From: a virus
Direction: 5' to 3' (one strand)
Virus record (IMG/VR): IMGVR_UViG_3300042691_008053
Coordinates: 1 to 55,908 of that record
Length of the DNA: 55,908 nucleotides
The position numbers and the translations under genes were made by a program. The notes under the pieces were generated by a model. The model saw nothing but the letters and a program-made list of their open reading frames with translations. It did not search any database and had not been told where the DNA came from. Shown one piece after another: positions 12,427 to 19,563 of the stretch (position 1 is the first letter of the stretch; every line of letters begins with the position of its first letter).

Positions 12427-12606
12427 TTATTCCTCCTTATTTCTTATTGGACTTGTAATTATCCAAAGAGCAGTCGTTGCCATAATGCCATAACCGACAA
12501 TAGTCTTTGCACTTCCGTCCAGAACTACCCAAGCAATAAACATTCCAAGAAGGGTCCATGCTTGGTCAACCATATCCTTTAGGATATTCTTTATTATTCT
12601 TACCAT
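12427..12606 (-). CDS. Second small lysis-type membrane protein (59 aa)
   Basis: Begins MVRIIKNILKDMVDQAW; two hydrophobic spans (WTLLGMFIAWVVL and TIVGYGIMATTALWIIT) and a charged tail SPIRNKEE. Overlaps the PA14 giant gene by 7 nt and precedes the holin-like gene by 2 nt, with AAGGAGG upstream of its start. Probably a second holin or an antiholin. No sequence family recognised. Confidence 0.65.
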   Translation of the reverse strand: MVRIIKNILKDMVDQAWTLLGMFIAWVVLDGSAKTIVGYGIMATTALWIITSPIRNKEE

Positions 12607-15047
12607 TTTCTTCTTCCTCCTTGACCTGGTGAATTGGCCCCTGAGCCTCCACCAGAACTTCCTCCGCCTGTGCCACCTCCAGTGGCTCCTCCTGTTGCTG
12701 CTCCCACTGCATTAATAGCAGCACCTGCTGCAACAACTGTAGCGACAACCATATCTGTTGCTTCTTCTCTTTCTTCTTCAGTCATATCTGCACCAATGCT
12801 TCCAAGAGCTGCAATTGCCGCTGCTGGATTAGTAAATAATTCTTCTACCAAAGCTGCTGGATTTTGCACAAGCTCAACTTGTGCAGCGACAGCTGCAGTA
12901 ATTATAAGAGCGTTTCCATTTTCATCTGTACGAACTTCAACTGGTGTTGATGGTGGCAGATCTGAATAAGAAACTCCTGCTGCTTTAATTTCTTCTGCTG
13001 AAATAGATTCTCCTGGAGCAAGATTTTCTATAAGTTTTTCTACTACAACTTCTTTTTGCTCTTCAGTTAGTTTGCCTTCTTCTGCTGCTTTCTTTAATGC
13101 TTCTTCTTCCGCCTTTGCCGCTTCTAATTCTGCAGCTTTTGCTTCAGCTTCCGCTTTTGCATCTGCCGCTTCTTGTGCTTTAGCTTCTGCTTCTGCTTTA
13201 GCATCTGCTTCTTCTTGAGCCTTTGCTTCTGCTTCAGCCTTAGCATCTGCCTCTGCTTGTGCTGCCGCTTCAGCCTCTGCTTCTAATCTATCTGCTTCCG
13301 CTTTTGCATCTGCTTCAGCTTGTTCTTTAGCTTCTTGTTCTGCTTGCGCTGCTGCTTCTTCTGCTGCTATACGATCAGCCTCTGCTTTAGCAGCGGCTTC
13401 TTCTGCGGCTACACGGTCTGCTTCAGCCTTAGCTGCCGCTTCTTCTGCGGCTTTAGCTTCTGCTTCTGCTTTTGCTGCAGCTTCCGCTGCTGCCTTGGCT
13501 TCTGCTTCTGCTTTTGCTGCAGCTTCCGCTGCTGCTTTTGCATCTGCTTCTGCTTTAACTCTTGCTGCTTCTGCAGCTGCCGCTTGTGCAGCGGCTCTTT
13601 GTGCAGCGGCTTCCGCTGCTGCTGCTTCTTGTGCTGCTTGGGCTGCTGCAGCCTCTGCTGCAGCATTTGCAGCGGCTTGTGCTGCTGCTTGTTGCTCTGC
13701 ATAATAATTAACTGTAACCTGTGCTGCATTTGTCATTGCAGTTACTGCTTCATTTACTTTTGTTGTTGCTGTATTAGCAAGGGTGTCTGCTGTTTGAACT
13801 GCTACTGTAGCAGTTTCTGTAAGCTGATTTAATGTTGCAACTTCAGCTGCTTTGACTTCTGTTTTATCCACAACTACTGCTTCTGCTGCAGTCTTTTGTG
13901 TAGTAAGAGTATTAAGAACTGCAGTATCATTATTAAGTGTTGTCTGTGCAGTAGCAACTGCAGCAACTAATACTGGATCTTTTGTCACTGTTGTAGTTGC
14001 AAATGCTTCATTGACTGGGGTAGTAAAGTAGCCAGTTCCGTTTTCTCTTGTTATCGCCCAGCCAAGTATGACGGCTGATCCTCCACCATTTTCATAGTAC
14101 CAAATAGTAAAGTCCTGTTGTTTATCTGTAGTTGTGTTATAGGTTGGGGAATATTGACTCCACCCCCCGCCCTTATCAATCCATTCATTAATTGCAAGTT
14201 GTCCATCAACATACATCTTTGCGCCATCATCTGAATGAATTGCATACCTTACTGATACTGCTTCTTCTGGAACGGTAATCTTTCCTTCAAACTTAACAAT
14301 TACATTGTCTACTCTGCCAGAGTTAAATACCTGTCCGCTTCCAAATTGGTGAGCAATATAAGGAACTGTTGTAGTTGAAAGTGGTGTTGCATTTTCTGCT
14401 GGCATTGGTGGCTGCTGCCCACCAGGAGATGCGTAAGTTGTTACCTGAATTCCATTAGTTGTAGTTGTAACGGCTGAAGCATCCGCAGCAGCCTGTGCTG
14501 TAGCAAGGTTTGTAGTGTCTGTTGCAACTACAGCAGTCTGAGACTCAACCTGTTGAGTTACTGTATTTAAATTTGTTTGAGCATTATTTAGATTTGTTGT
14601 CGCTGTAGCAACTACTGCAGTTTGTGATTCAACTGCTGCTTGGGCTGTTTCTGCTACTGCTACTGCAGTCTCAGCAGACTGTATTGCATTGTTAGCATCC
14701 TGAACTTTGACTGTAGCCTCTGCAACCGCAGTTGCAATTGGCTCTTGAGTTGTAGCAATTTGAGTAGCAGTTTGAGTGTCTGTGTTTGGGACATTTGCTT
14801 GAATTGTAGATATGATCGTATTTGCCTGTGTTTGAGCTGCCGCCTGTAGCGTTGTTTCTGCCGCCTCTATTTTATTTGCAACTATCTCAACTGTAACAGG
14901 AGTGGTTGCTGTGGCGGTATCTGAAGATGGGTTTGCTGGTGTTACCTGAACAGTAACTTCTTCAGCATGTGCATTGCTTGGTCCAAAAAGAAAGAGCCAG
15001 CCGATTATAAAAAGGCTGGTTAAAAAATACTGTAACTTTCTAGTCAA
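12600..15047 (-). CDS. Secreted PA14-domain protein with long Ala/Glu coiled coil (815 aa), TTG start
   Basis: Signal peptide at residues 1-28 (SLFIIGWLFLFGPSNAHA). Residues 30-200 are Thr/Ala-rich helix with a 29-residue internal repeat (VESQTAVVAT at about 138 and 167). Residues about 225-345 form a PA14 domain (SVRYAIHSDDGAKMYVDGQL, ILGWAI), usually a carbohydrate-binding fold. Residues about 450-690 are an almost uninterrupted coiled coil of AEAEAKAAAEAAAK-type repeats, then a folded C-terminal part and a Gly/Ser-rich end closing RRKW. The TTG start is supported by AGGAG and a promoter. A secreted fibre or adhesin fits; a tail fibre is possible but the signal peptide argues against it. 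Confidence 0.75.
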   Translation of the reverse strand: MTRKLQYFLTSLFIIGWLFLFGPSNAHAEEVTVQVTPANPSSDTATATTPVTVEIVANKIEAAETTLQAAAQTQANTIISTIQANVPNTDTQTATQIATTQEPIATAVAEATVKVQDANNAIQSAETAVAVAETAQAAVESQTAVVATATTNLNNAQTNLNTVTQQVESQTAVVATDTTNLATAQAAADASAVTTTTNGIQVTTYASPGGQQPPMPAENATPLSTTTVPYIAHQFGSGQVFNSGRVDNVIVKFEGKITVPEEAVSVRYAIHSDDGAKMYVDGQLAINEWIDKGGGWSQYSPTYNTTTDKQQDFTIWYYENGGGSAVILGWAITRENGTGYFTTPVNEAFATTTVTKDPVLVAAVATAQTTLNNDTAVLNTLTTQKTAAEAVVVDKTEVKAAEVATLNQLTETATVAVQTADTLANTATTKVNEAVTAMTNAAQVTVNYYAEQQAAAQAAANAAAEAAAAQAAQEAAAAEAAAQRAAAQAAAAEAARVKAEADAKAAAEAAAKAEAEAKAAAEAAAKAEAEAKAAEEAAAKAEADRVAAEEAAAKAEADRIAAEEAAAQAEQEAKEQAEADAKAEADRLEAEAEAAAQAEADAKAEAEAKAQEEADAKAEAEAKAQEAADAKAEAEAKAAELEAAKAEEEALKKAAEEGKLTEEQKEVVVEKLIENLAPGESISAEEIKAAGVSYSDLPPSTPVEVRTDENGNALIITAAVAAQVELVQNPAALVEELFTNPAAAIAALGSIGADMTEEEREEATDMVVATVVAAGAAINAVGAATGGATGGGTGGGSSGGGSGANSPGQGGRRKW

Positions 15048-15058
15048 CTAGGTATCTC

Positions 15059-15096
15059 CTAAGTAATGCAATATCTTTGCTTACTTAGTAATTATA
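15059..15096 (-). promoter_or_regulatory. Extended -10 promoter and leader hairpin of the PA14 gene
   Basis: TGGTATAAT (TATAAT at 15091-15096) followed by an 8-bp inverted repeat, CTAAGTAA/TTACTTAG (15059-15066 with 15081-15088), whose end runs into the AGGAG ribosome site. Folding of the stem could mask or expose the site. Confidence 0.6.
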
Positions 15097-15127
15097 CCAG
15101 ATGTGTTAGTTTAATTAAACCTTATTA

Positions 15128-15598
15128 TTAAGCAGTTATGTAAGTACCATTAACATAAATTTTGCTAATAGTAGTTAGTGTTACTGGAGTTCCTTGCAAA
15201 AACAATCCTTCTCTAATCGGAGAATTAGCACCGCCTGCTGACTTAAGATAATGAAGATCTAATACATCAGTAACTCCTGACGTATCAGCATTAACAATTG
15301 TATGACCAGTTCCAGTGTCTGGATCAACATTAGGATCGGCCCATGCCCAGCCAGAAAAATGATTAAAACCAACAGCAGGAGTAAATGGTAGTTGTAACTT
15401 ATATTGTCCAGTTCCAAAATTAGTAACTGTGGTGAAATCAACTTGAATTGCAAAACTAACTAATTTTCCTGCTTTAACGTAATAAGAATTATATGTTGGA
15501 TATGTAGCGCCTGTTCCAGTAAACGCTAGGCCAGTTGCTGTAAAGTTTGGTGACCATCTTACTGCCTGCCCACCTACTGCATCGCTTACATGTATCAT
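15128..15598 (-). CDS. Virion-like beta protein, possible receptor-binding tip (156 aa)
   Basis: All-beta, Gly/Thr-rich sequence with a jelly-roll pattern (YYVKAGKLVSFAIQVDF, GQYKLQLPFTPA, LTTISKIYVNGTYITA), no Cys, no signal peptide. Similar short beta proteins occur as head decorations, tail tips or appendages. GGAGAAAG precedes the ATG; overlaps the upstream 89-aa gene by 4 nt. Placement beside another virion-like gene supports a structural role; the exact location in the particle is unknown. Confidence 0.6.
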   Translation of the reverse strand: MIHVSDAVGGQAVRWSPNFTATGLAFTGTGATYPTYNSYYVKAGKLVSFAIQVDFTTVTNFGTGQYKLQLPFTPAVGFNHFSGWAWADPNVDPDTGTGHTIVNADTSGVTDVLDLHYLKSAGGANSPIREGLFLQGTPVTLTTISKIYVNGTYITA

Positions 15599-15864
15599 GC
15601 TTTCTCCAAAATAAATACTGCTACGGTTACTCCTGAATCGCCCACTGCAAAAACTTGATCATCTGAGCCCAAATCTATAGAAAAGCTTTGACCTGGGAAA
15701 AGCTTATGCCCATATCCTGATGTCGTAACTGATTGATTGCCAATGTATGCGTATCCGCTATCTGATGTATTTTGAACCGATAATGAATTTGGCGTATCTA
15801 TCATATCATCAATAGTAAGCTCTTGTGCTGTACCGTTTAAAGTTAAATTACGTGTTCTTAGCAT
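15595..15864 (-). CDS. Small virion-like beta protein (89 aa)
   Basis: Beta-rich domain: LTLNGTAQELTIDD, SLSVQNTSDSGYAYIGN, FPGQSFSIDL, VAVFILEKA. The sequence style (VQNTSDSGYxYIGN, GHKLFPGQSF) recalls small head- or tail-attached proteins of dsDNA phages. AGGAG lies before the start and a promoter with a leader hairpin lies upstream. Coupled to the following 156-aa beta protein by a 4-nt overlap. Confidence 0.6.
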   Translation of the reverse strand: MLRTRNLTLNGTAQELTIDDMIDTPNSLSVQNTSDSGYAYIGNQSVTTSGYGHKLFPGQSFSIDLGSDDQVFAVGDSGVTVAVFILEKA

Positions 15865-15876
15865 ATTTACTCCTAA

Positions 15877-15904
15877 TAGGGGTTTACCCTAGATATACAT
15901 TATA
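15877..15904 (-). promoter_or_regulatory. Promoter with leader hairpin
   Basis: AAGACA-17-TATAAT (TATAAT at 15899-15904), then a TAGGG/CCCTA hairpin (15877-15881 with 15887-15891) directly before AGGAG and the ATG at 15864. Confidence 0.5.
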
Positions 15905-15906
15905 CC

Positions 15907-16095
15907 TTACTTAGGATTATCTGTCTTATAAAAGCCATTACCTTTAAACTGGATTCCAAAGGGGGTGAAGTGTCTTATCATATCCGCTTCACATTCTTCA
16001 CACAGGTAACCTGGATCATCTTCTGAGATTGATCTGGTCACTGCAAGTGTTGCATGTGCATCATCTTGACTACACTTGTATTCATATACTGGCAT
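15907..16095 (-). CDS. FmdB-type zinc-ribbon protein (62 aa)
   Basis: Begins MPVYEYKCSQDDAHATL, the typical start of FmdB-like zinc-ribbon proteins, with the second knuckle CEEC and the tail IQFKGNGFYKTDNPK that also characterises the family. The first knuckle has only one Cys (KCSQDD), with Asp/His available instead. The inner ATG was chosen because GGGAG lies upstream and it overlaps the monooxygenase stop (TAATG). Role in bacteria is unclear (putative regulator). Confidence 0.75.
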   Translation of the reverse strand: MPVYEYKCSQDDAHATLAVTRSISEDDPGYLCEECEADMIRHFTPFGIQFKGNGFYKTDNPK

Positions 16096-16877
16096 TATAA
16101 AACTCCCTGTACTCTTTTTACCATCTTGTGTAGTCTGTATAGCTGATTGTCCCACACGCTATCTGAAATAAGTATATCTGTTATTCCTAAAAGACTAAGC
16201 TTTTTTAATTTTTCTAAAACAGCATCTTCAGTGCCGTATACCATAGAGTTACGCATCATGTAATTCTTTTCTTGGTTGGCTACCGCCCTTGCTTCTTCGT
16301 TGGTATCACGTATTATGACTATGGTTGAGGCCATTTTTCTTTTTGTATTTACCTTAAACCCCTCTTTATATGTTGATAGCATAGCCAGGTGAATGTCTGC
16401 ATACTTTTCTGAGTTTTCAATTGTTTTTTCAGAAGTTCCGCTTATCACAATGCCTGGCTTTTTTACTAACATGGGGTGATTGATAAATTTTTCTATCCAC
16501 TCTGTTGTATATAAAACTCTTTGATCTTTAGTTCTCATTTGATCTGATATGAATACCATGTTGTTTATACTATCTTCATCTTCTTTCATATCTCCCGCCG
16601 CAATATTTAGCATCACTCTGTCTTTATCTATTTCATGAAAAGAATGCATCATCATTGCACAGAGCTCTGGGCTGACTGCATATGTTCTAATTGCAAACAT
16701 ATATTTAAATGAATGAGTCTTGTCTATAATATTTGCTACCTTGATCATATGATCTGGCAAAAGAGAATGGTACACAAGCAAAATTGATTTGTACCCTGCA
16801 TCGTTTACTGTGTTGGATAACCTTTTGAGTGAAACTAAATCACTGTCATCCCTAACTGACATCCAATGCAGGTCCAT
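16095..16877 (-). CDS. Luciferase-like flavin monooxygenase (260 aa)
   Basis: TIM-barrel protein of the bacterial luciferase/alkanesulfonate monooxygenase superfamily: RTYAVSPELCAMMMHSF and DRVMLNIAAGD match the conserved 'R-x-SP-x-x-A ... R-x-x-LNI-x-AG' blocks, followed by PGIVISGTSEKTIENSEKYAD and MASTIVIIRDTNEEARAV. Such enzymes use reduced FMN or F420. Somewhat short for the family. The start at the second ATG is preferred because AGGGAAG precedes it; the first ATG would translate part of a structured leader. Substrate unknown. Unusual cargo for a phage. Confidence 0.75.
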   Translation of the reverse strand: MDLHWMSVRDDSDLVSLKRLSNTVNDAGYKSILLVYHSLLPDHMIKVANIIDKTHSFKYMFAIRTYAVSPELCAMMMHSFHEIDKDRVMLNIAAGDMKEDEDSINNMVFISDQMRTKDQRVLYTTEWIEKFINHPMLVKKPGIVISGTSEKTIENSEKYADIHLAMLSTYKEGFKVNTKRKMASTIVIIRDTNEEARAVANQEKNYMMRNSMVYGTEDAVLEKLKKLSLLGITDILISDSVWDNQLYRLHKMVKRVQGVL

Positions 16878-16989
16878 AACTTCCCTAACTAATAATAGAG
16901 AGCAGTTTGAGGACTTACTCAGGTCCATCCTGCGGGTAACGGCCCGCTATCTGCGACTCCTCAGTGACGAGGTGCAGACTATTATTATA
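16878..16989 (-). promoter_or_regulatory. Promoter and GC-rich structured leader of the monooxygenase gene
   Basis: TATAAT (16984-16989) is followed by about 100 nt of leader. The first 60 nt are much richer in G+C than the surroundings and contain nested and tandem stems: TCTGC/GCAGA (16950-16954 with 16974-16978) enclosing CCTC/GAGG, then GCGGG/CCCGC (16932-16936 with 16943-16947), then GGAC/GTCC (16911-16914 with 16923-16926). The transcription start predicted from the -10 falls on the first base of the outer stem. I do not recognise a known riboswitch class. Confidence 0.55.
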
Positions 16990-17487
16990 CTATTTCTTAG
17001 TTCTTTTTGTCTTTGTTGCAGCTTCTTCTTCGGCAAGATCTCTTAAATCTCCAAAGCTATCCTCTGCATCAAAATCATGAATATCGAACTTGACTGGTCT
17101 TTCACTTTCTGGAATATACTTAGTCAGTCCTACCATAAGGATTCCGTCTAAAATAAATACAGAATTTACCTTTACATATTCTGCAAGAGAAAATGTTTTA
17201 ACAAATGAACGTGCACCGATTCCCTTATAAAGATATTCTTTATTTGGATCCTCGTGTGAAGAGCCCTTAATTGTTAGAACATTCTTGTCTTGTTCTACCT
17301 CAATATCTTCTTTCTTGAAGCCAGCCAGGGCTAGCTCAATCACATACATTTCATCTGGGCCTTTAACCTTAGATATGTTATGTGGTGGATAGTTTGAAGT
17401 ATTTCTGTGTATATTTTGTAGATCTTTAATTTGGCGATCAAAACCAATAAAAAATGGATCATTAAAAAAATCCAGTGTTGTTACCAT
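16990..17487 (-). CDS. hsp20: Hsp20 small heat-shock protein (165 aa)
   Basis: Alpha-crystallin domain from about residue 40: MYVIELALAGFKKEDIEVEQ, VLTIKG, IGARSFVKTFSLAEYVKVNS and the closing DGILMVGL motif. The N-terminal arm is short and the C-terminus is Lys-rich (TKTKRTKK) without a clear IxI anchor. These ATP-independent chaperones hold unfolded proteins and are known in cyanophages, where they may assist virion assembly or stress survival. AAAGGGGAA before the ATG. Its stop overlaps the promoter of the monooxygenase leader. Confidence 0.9.
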   Translation of the reverse strand: MVTTLDFFNDPFFIGFDRQIKDLQNIHRNTSNYPPHNISKVKGPDEMYVIELALAGFKKEDIEVEQDKNVLTIKGSSHEDPNKEYLYKGIGARSFVKTFSLAEYVKVNSVFILDGILMVGLTKYIPESERPVKFDIHDFDAEDSFGDLRDLAEEEAATKTKRTKK

Positions 17488-17515
17488 TTTATTCCCCTTT
17501 CAAGCGAATAATTTA

Positions 17516-17576
17516 ATATAGACCCTCTATTGAGCGATCTATATATAATTATAGCAAAATATTTTTAGCTTGTCTA
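17516..17576 (-). promoter_or_regulatory. Promoter TAGACA-17-TATAAT before hsp20
   Basis: TAGACA (17571-17576), 17-nt spacer, TATAAT (17548-17553). The leader of about 50 nt includes a 7-bp inverted repeat ATATAGA/TCTATAT (17516-17522 with 17538-17544). The promoter begins 2 nt after the tRNA-Arg 3' end, so hsp20 is uncoupled from the tRNAs. Confidence 0.6.
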
Positions 17577-17577
17577 C

Positions 17578-17652
17578 TGGTACCCCTGGCAGGAATCGAA
17601 CCTGCGGCCAACAGATTAGAAGTCTGTTGCTCTTCCGCTGAGCTACAAGGGT
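17578..17652 (-). tRNA. tRNA-Arg (anticodon TCT)
   Basis: Cloverleaf: acceptor ACCCTTG/CAGGGGT, D-arm GCTC...GAGC, anticodon stem ACAGA/TCTGT with loop CTTCTAA (anticodon TCT, reads AGA/AGG), T-arm GCAGG TTCGATT CCTGC, discriminator A and encoded CCA. AGA codons are frequent in this AT-rich genome and rare in most actinobacteria, which explains its selection. Confidence 0.93.
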
Positions 17653-17653
17653 A

Positions 17654-17729
17654 TGGCTGGGGATGCAGGCATCGATCCTGCGACATTCGAATTAACAGTT
17701 CGACGCTCTACCATCTGAGCTAATCCCCA
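17654..17729 (-). tRNA. tRNA-Asn (anticodon GTT)
   Basis: Acceptor TGGGGAT/ATCCCCA, anticodon stem TCGAA/TTCGA with loop CTGTTAA (anticodon GTT), T-stem GCAGG/CCTGC with loop ATCGATG (first T replaced by A), discriminator G and encoded CCA. One base separates it from tRNA-Arg, so they are one transcript. Its 5' end overlaps the last 10 nt of the upstream protein gene. Confidence 0.92.
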
Positions 17730-18007
17730 TCGTTGTGACTTAGTCCTATGTCTTTTAGCAGATTTTCTGCTTCTGGAGTGTAAGAAATAATAGCCTCTAG
17801 GTTTTCATTATATTCAACACTTATTAAGTTTTTATTATATAAATCAACCAATGCCTGGTCTATAAATTTTACATGGGCTTCCCACAAATCAGGTGCCAGA
17901 TCCTTTGCTTTTTCGGTAACAGAAAATAATATTTCTCCGTCTTTATCGACTCCGCTAATATCTATAGCACCGATCTCAATATAGTAATCCATATCGTTAG
18001 GTTCCAT
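17720..18007 (-). CDS. Acidic hypothetical protein (95 aa)
   Basis: Acidic protein (MEPNDMDYYIEIGAIDISGVD...HNDGD) with a predicted alpha/beta fold; central part KAKDLAPDLWEAHVKFIDQALVDLYNK. No motif recognised. AGGAGGAAA lies between the tRNA-Met 3' end and the ATG. Its stop lies inside tRNA-Asn (10-nt overlap). Family members seem to occur in phages as unannotated proteins. Confidence 0.65.
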   Translation of the reverse strand: MEPNDMDYYIEIGAIDISGVDKDGEILFSVTEKAKDLAPDLWEAHVKFIDQALVDLYNKNLISVEYNENLEAIISYTPEAENLLKDIGLSHNDGD

Positions 18008-18018
18008 TTTTCCTCCTG

Positions 18019-18092
18019 TGCAACAAGTAGGACTTGAACCTACGATTACCGAATTATGAGTTCGGGGCTTTAACCAACTAAGCTATTGTTGC
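18019..18092 (-). tRNA. tRNA-Met (anticodon CAT, elongator type)
   Basis: Acceptor GCAACAA/TTGTTGC, D-arm AGCTTAGTTGGTTAAAGC, anticodon stem CCGAA/TTCGG with loop CTCATAA, T-arm GTAGG TTCAAGT CCTAC, discriminator A. The 3' CCA is not encoded, unlike in the other two tRNAs. G1-C72 pairing fits an elongator Met tRNA. A CAT tRNA could instead read ATA if modified to lysidine. Its 5' 23 nt overlap the end of the carbamoyltransferase gene. Confidence 0.9.
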
Positions 18093-19563
18093 CTGTTAGT
18101 ATATTATATCCATAATGTGCCTGCCAGTCAATAGCATCTTGATGATCATTTAGTAAGGGTTGGCCCTTTATGTTTAAACTAGTATTTAATAAAATTGGAA
18201 CACCAGTTTGTAAATAAAACTTATTTAATACTCTCCATAAACCTCTATGCTGATCCCTATTGACTGTTTGAACTCTTGATGTTCCGTCTTCGTGAACAAC
18301 GGAAGGGATTAAGTCTGGCTTTAAGCACTTAACCGTGTACTGCATATATGGAGAAGCGAAGTCCATGTCAAACCATTTAGATGCACACTCTTCCATAACT
18401 ACTGGGGCAAACGGACGGAACAACTCTCTTTGTTTAATTAGATTTACTTTATCTTTAATATTAGGATCTCTTGGGTCTGCAAGGATACTTCTGTTTCCCA
18501 AAGCTCTTGGGCCGTACTCCGCTCTTCCTGAAGCAACCGCAACAATTCCATCTTTTAATATGCTATCAACTATTTGTTGTACTGGGTAATCTCCTCCCAT
18601 ATCGTATCCTAAATATGGAGTCTTCCACTCTAAATGCTTTCCATATAATGCTGCAGCTGCACCCAGCGAGCTACCAGCATCTCCTGGATTTGGCATAATC
18701 CAGACGTCCTTAAATATATCCCACAATGATGTGTTAGCCTTACTATTTAAAGCACATCCTCCCATAAAAACTAAATTACTTTTTCTTGTAATTACTTTAG
18801 CGTAACGCATATACTCAATAAGTCTTTTTTCATATACCTTTTGAACTGCTGCAGCTAAATCAAATTTTCTTTGCTCAAACCACTGGCCTATATATCCAGT
18901 GCCTTCTTGTCCTGCAAAGCATGGCACATAACCCCAGTCAAAATCTGTTATCCCAGTATGAAAATTATATTTTTGCTTATTGTATTTAGGGAAATATTCA
19001 TTTACCTGATCAAAATATCTATCTGGATTTCCATATGCAGCCATCCCCATCATTATGTACTCTTCTTGGTTTGGCATTAATCCTAAAAATTTTGTAAATG
19101 CTGAATAAAATAACCCAAAGCTAAACGGATAGTTGTCCTGATGAACCATTTTAATCTTTTCGCCTTCTCCGACCCAGATTGTTGATGTGTTATATTCACC
19201 AATAGCATCCAATACTACAATTACTGCATCTGTAAACTTGCTAGTATAATAGCCAGCACAGGCATGTGAGTAATGGTGGCTAAAAGATTTTCTTGGAACA
19301 CCTGGCAGGTTGAATCTTGGTCTCCAGTCTCCAGCACCGCCCTTTAGAAATAGCCTGGAGGCCTTTAGAAGGGGTTTCTCATAGTAGGCTATAGCATCAG
19401 GTGAGCCATACGACAGTGCGTCTTTAACAAGGCTGTCATTAACGTACCAATCATTTTTTTCTTTACTGTATCTTTCTGCATGGCCCGCAAAGAGTATCTC
19501 TCCATCTTTAATTAAAGATACAGAAGCATCGTGAGAAGTTTCATTAACTCCTAAAATAATCAT
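18070..19563 (-). CDS. NodU/CmcH-type carbamoyltransferase (497 aa)
   Basis: Starts MIILGVNETSHDASVSLIKD, the first strand of the Kae1-like N-terminal domain, with the metal-binding histidines His96, His97 and His100 (SFSHHYSHACAG) and IGEYNTSTIWVGEGE. The C-terminal YrdC-like domain includes ASGRAEYGPRALGNRSILAD, QRELFRPFAPVV and PILLNTSLNIKGQPL. The family makes carbamoyl-adenylate from carbamoyl phosphate and ATP and transfers the carbamoyl group to a hydroxyl of a sugar or antibiotic. The start overlaps the upstream stop (ATGA). The last codons and stop are inside tRNA-Met. Acceptor unknown. Confidence 0.9.
   Translation of the reverse strand: MIILGVNETSHDASVSLIKDGEILFAGHAERYSKEKNDWYVNDSLVKDALSYGSPDAIAYYEKPLLKASRLFLKGGAGDWRPRFNLPGVPRKSFSHHYSHACAGYYTSKFTDAVIVVLDAIGEYNTSTIWVGEGEKIKMVHQDNYPFSFGLFYSAFTKFLGLMPNQEEYIMMGMAAYGNPDRYFDQVNEYFPKYNKQKYNFHTGITDFDWGYVPCFAGQEGTGYIGQWFEQRKFDLAAAVQKVYEKRLIEYMRYAKVITRKSNLVFMGGCALNSKANTSLWDIFKDVWIMPNPGDAGSSLGAAAALYGKHLEWKTPYLGYDMGGDYPVQQIVDSILKDGIVAVASGRAEYGPRALGNRSILADPRDPNIKDKVNLIKQRELFRPFAPVVMEECASKWFDMDFASPYMQYTVKCLKPDLIPSVVHEDGTSRVQTVNRDQHRGLWRVLNKFYLQTGVPILLNTSLNIKGQPLLNDHQDAIDWQAHYGYNILTGNNSLVG

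Noticed and set aside
12600-13750. Tandem DNA repeats, possible CRISPR or satellite
   Set aside because: The repeats are codon-level echoes of the coiled coil, with variable units and no spacers.
13320-13832. Cys/Phe-rich frame on the plus strand
   Set aside because: Arises from the repeating GCn/GAn codons of the Ala/Glu coiled coil read backwards; it would be an implausible Cys-rich protein.
16878-16928. N-terminal extension of the monooxygenase from the first ATG
   Set aside because: It has no ribosome site and lies in the structured leader; the later ATG has AGGGAAG at good spacing. Could still be translated, so not excluded.
17578-18092. tRNA genes as an integration (att) site
   Set aside because: No integrase or repeated tRNA 3' end was seen in the window; the tRNAs are complete and within an operon.
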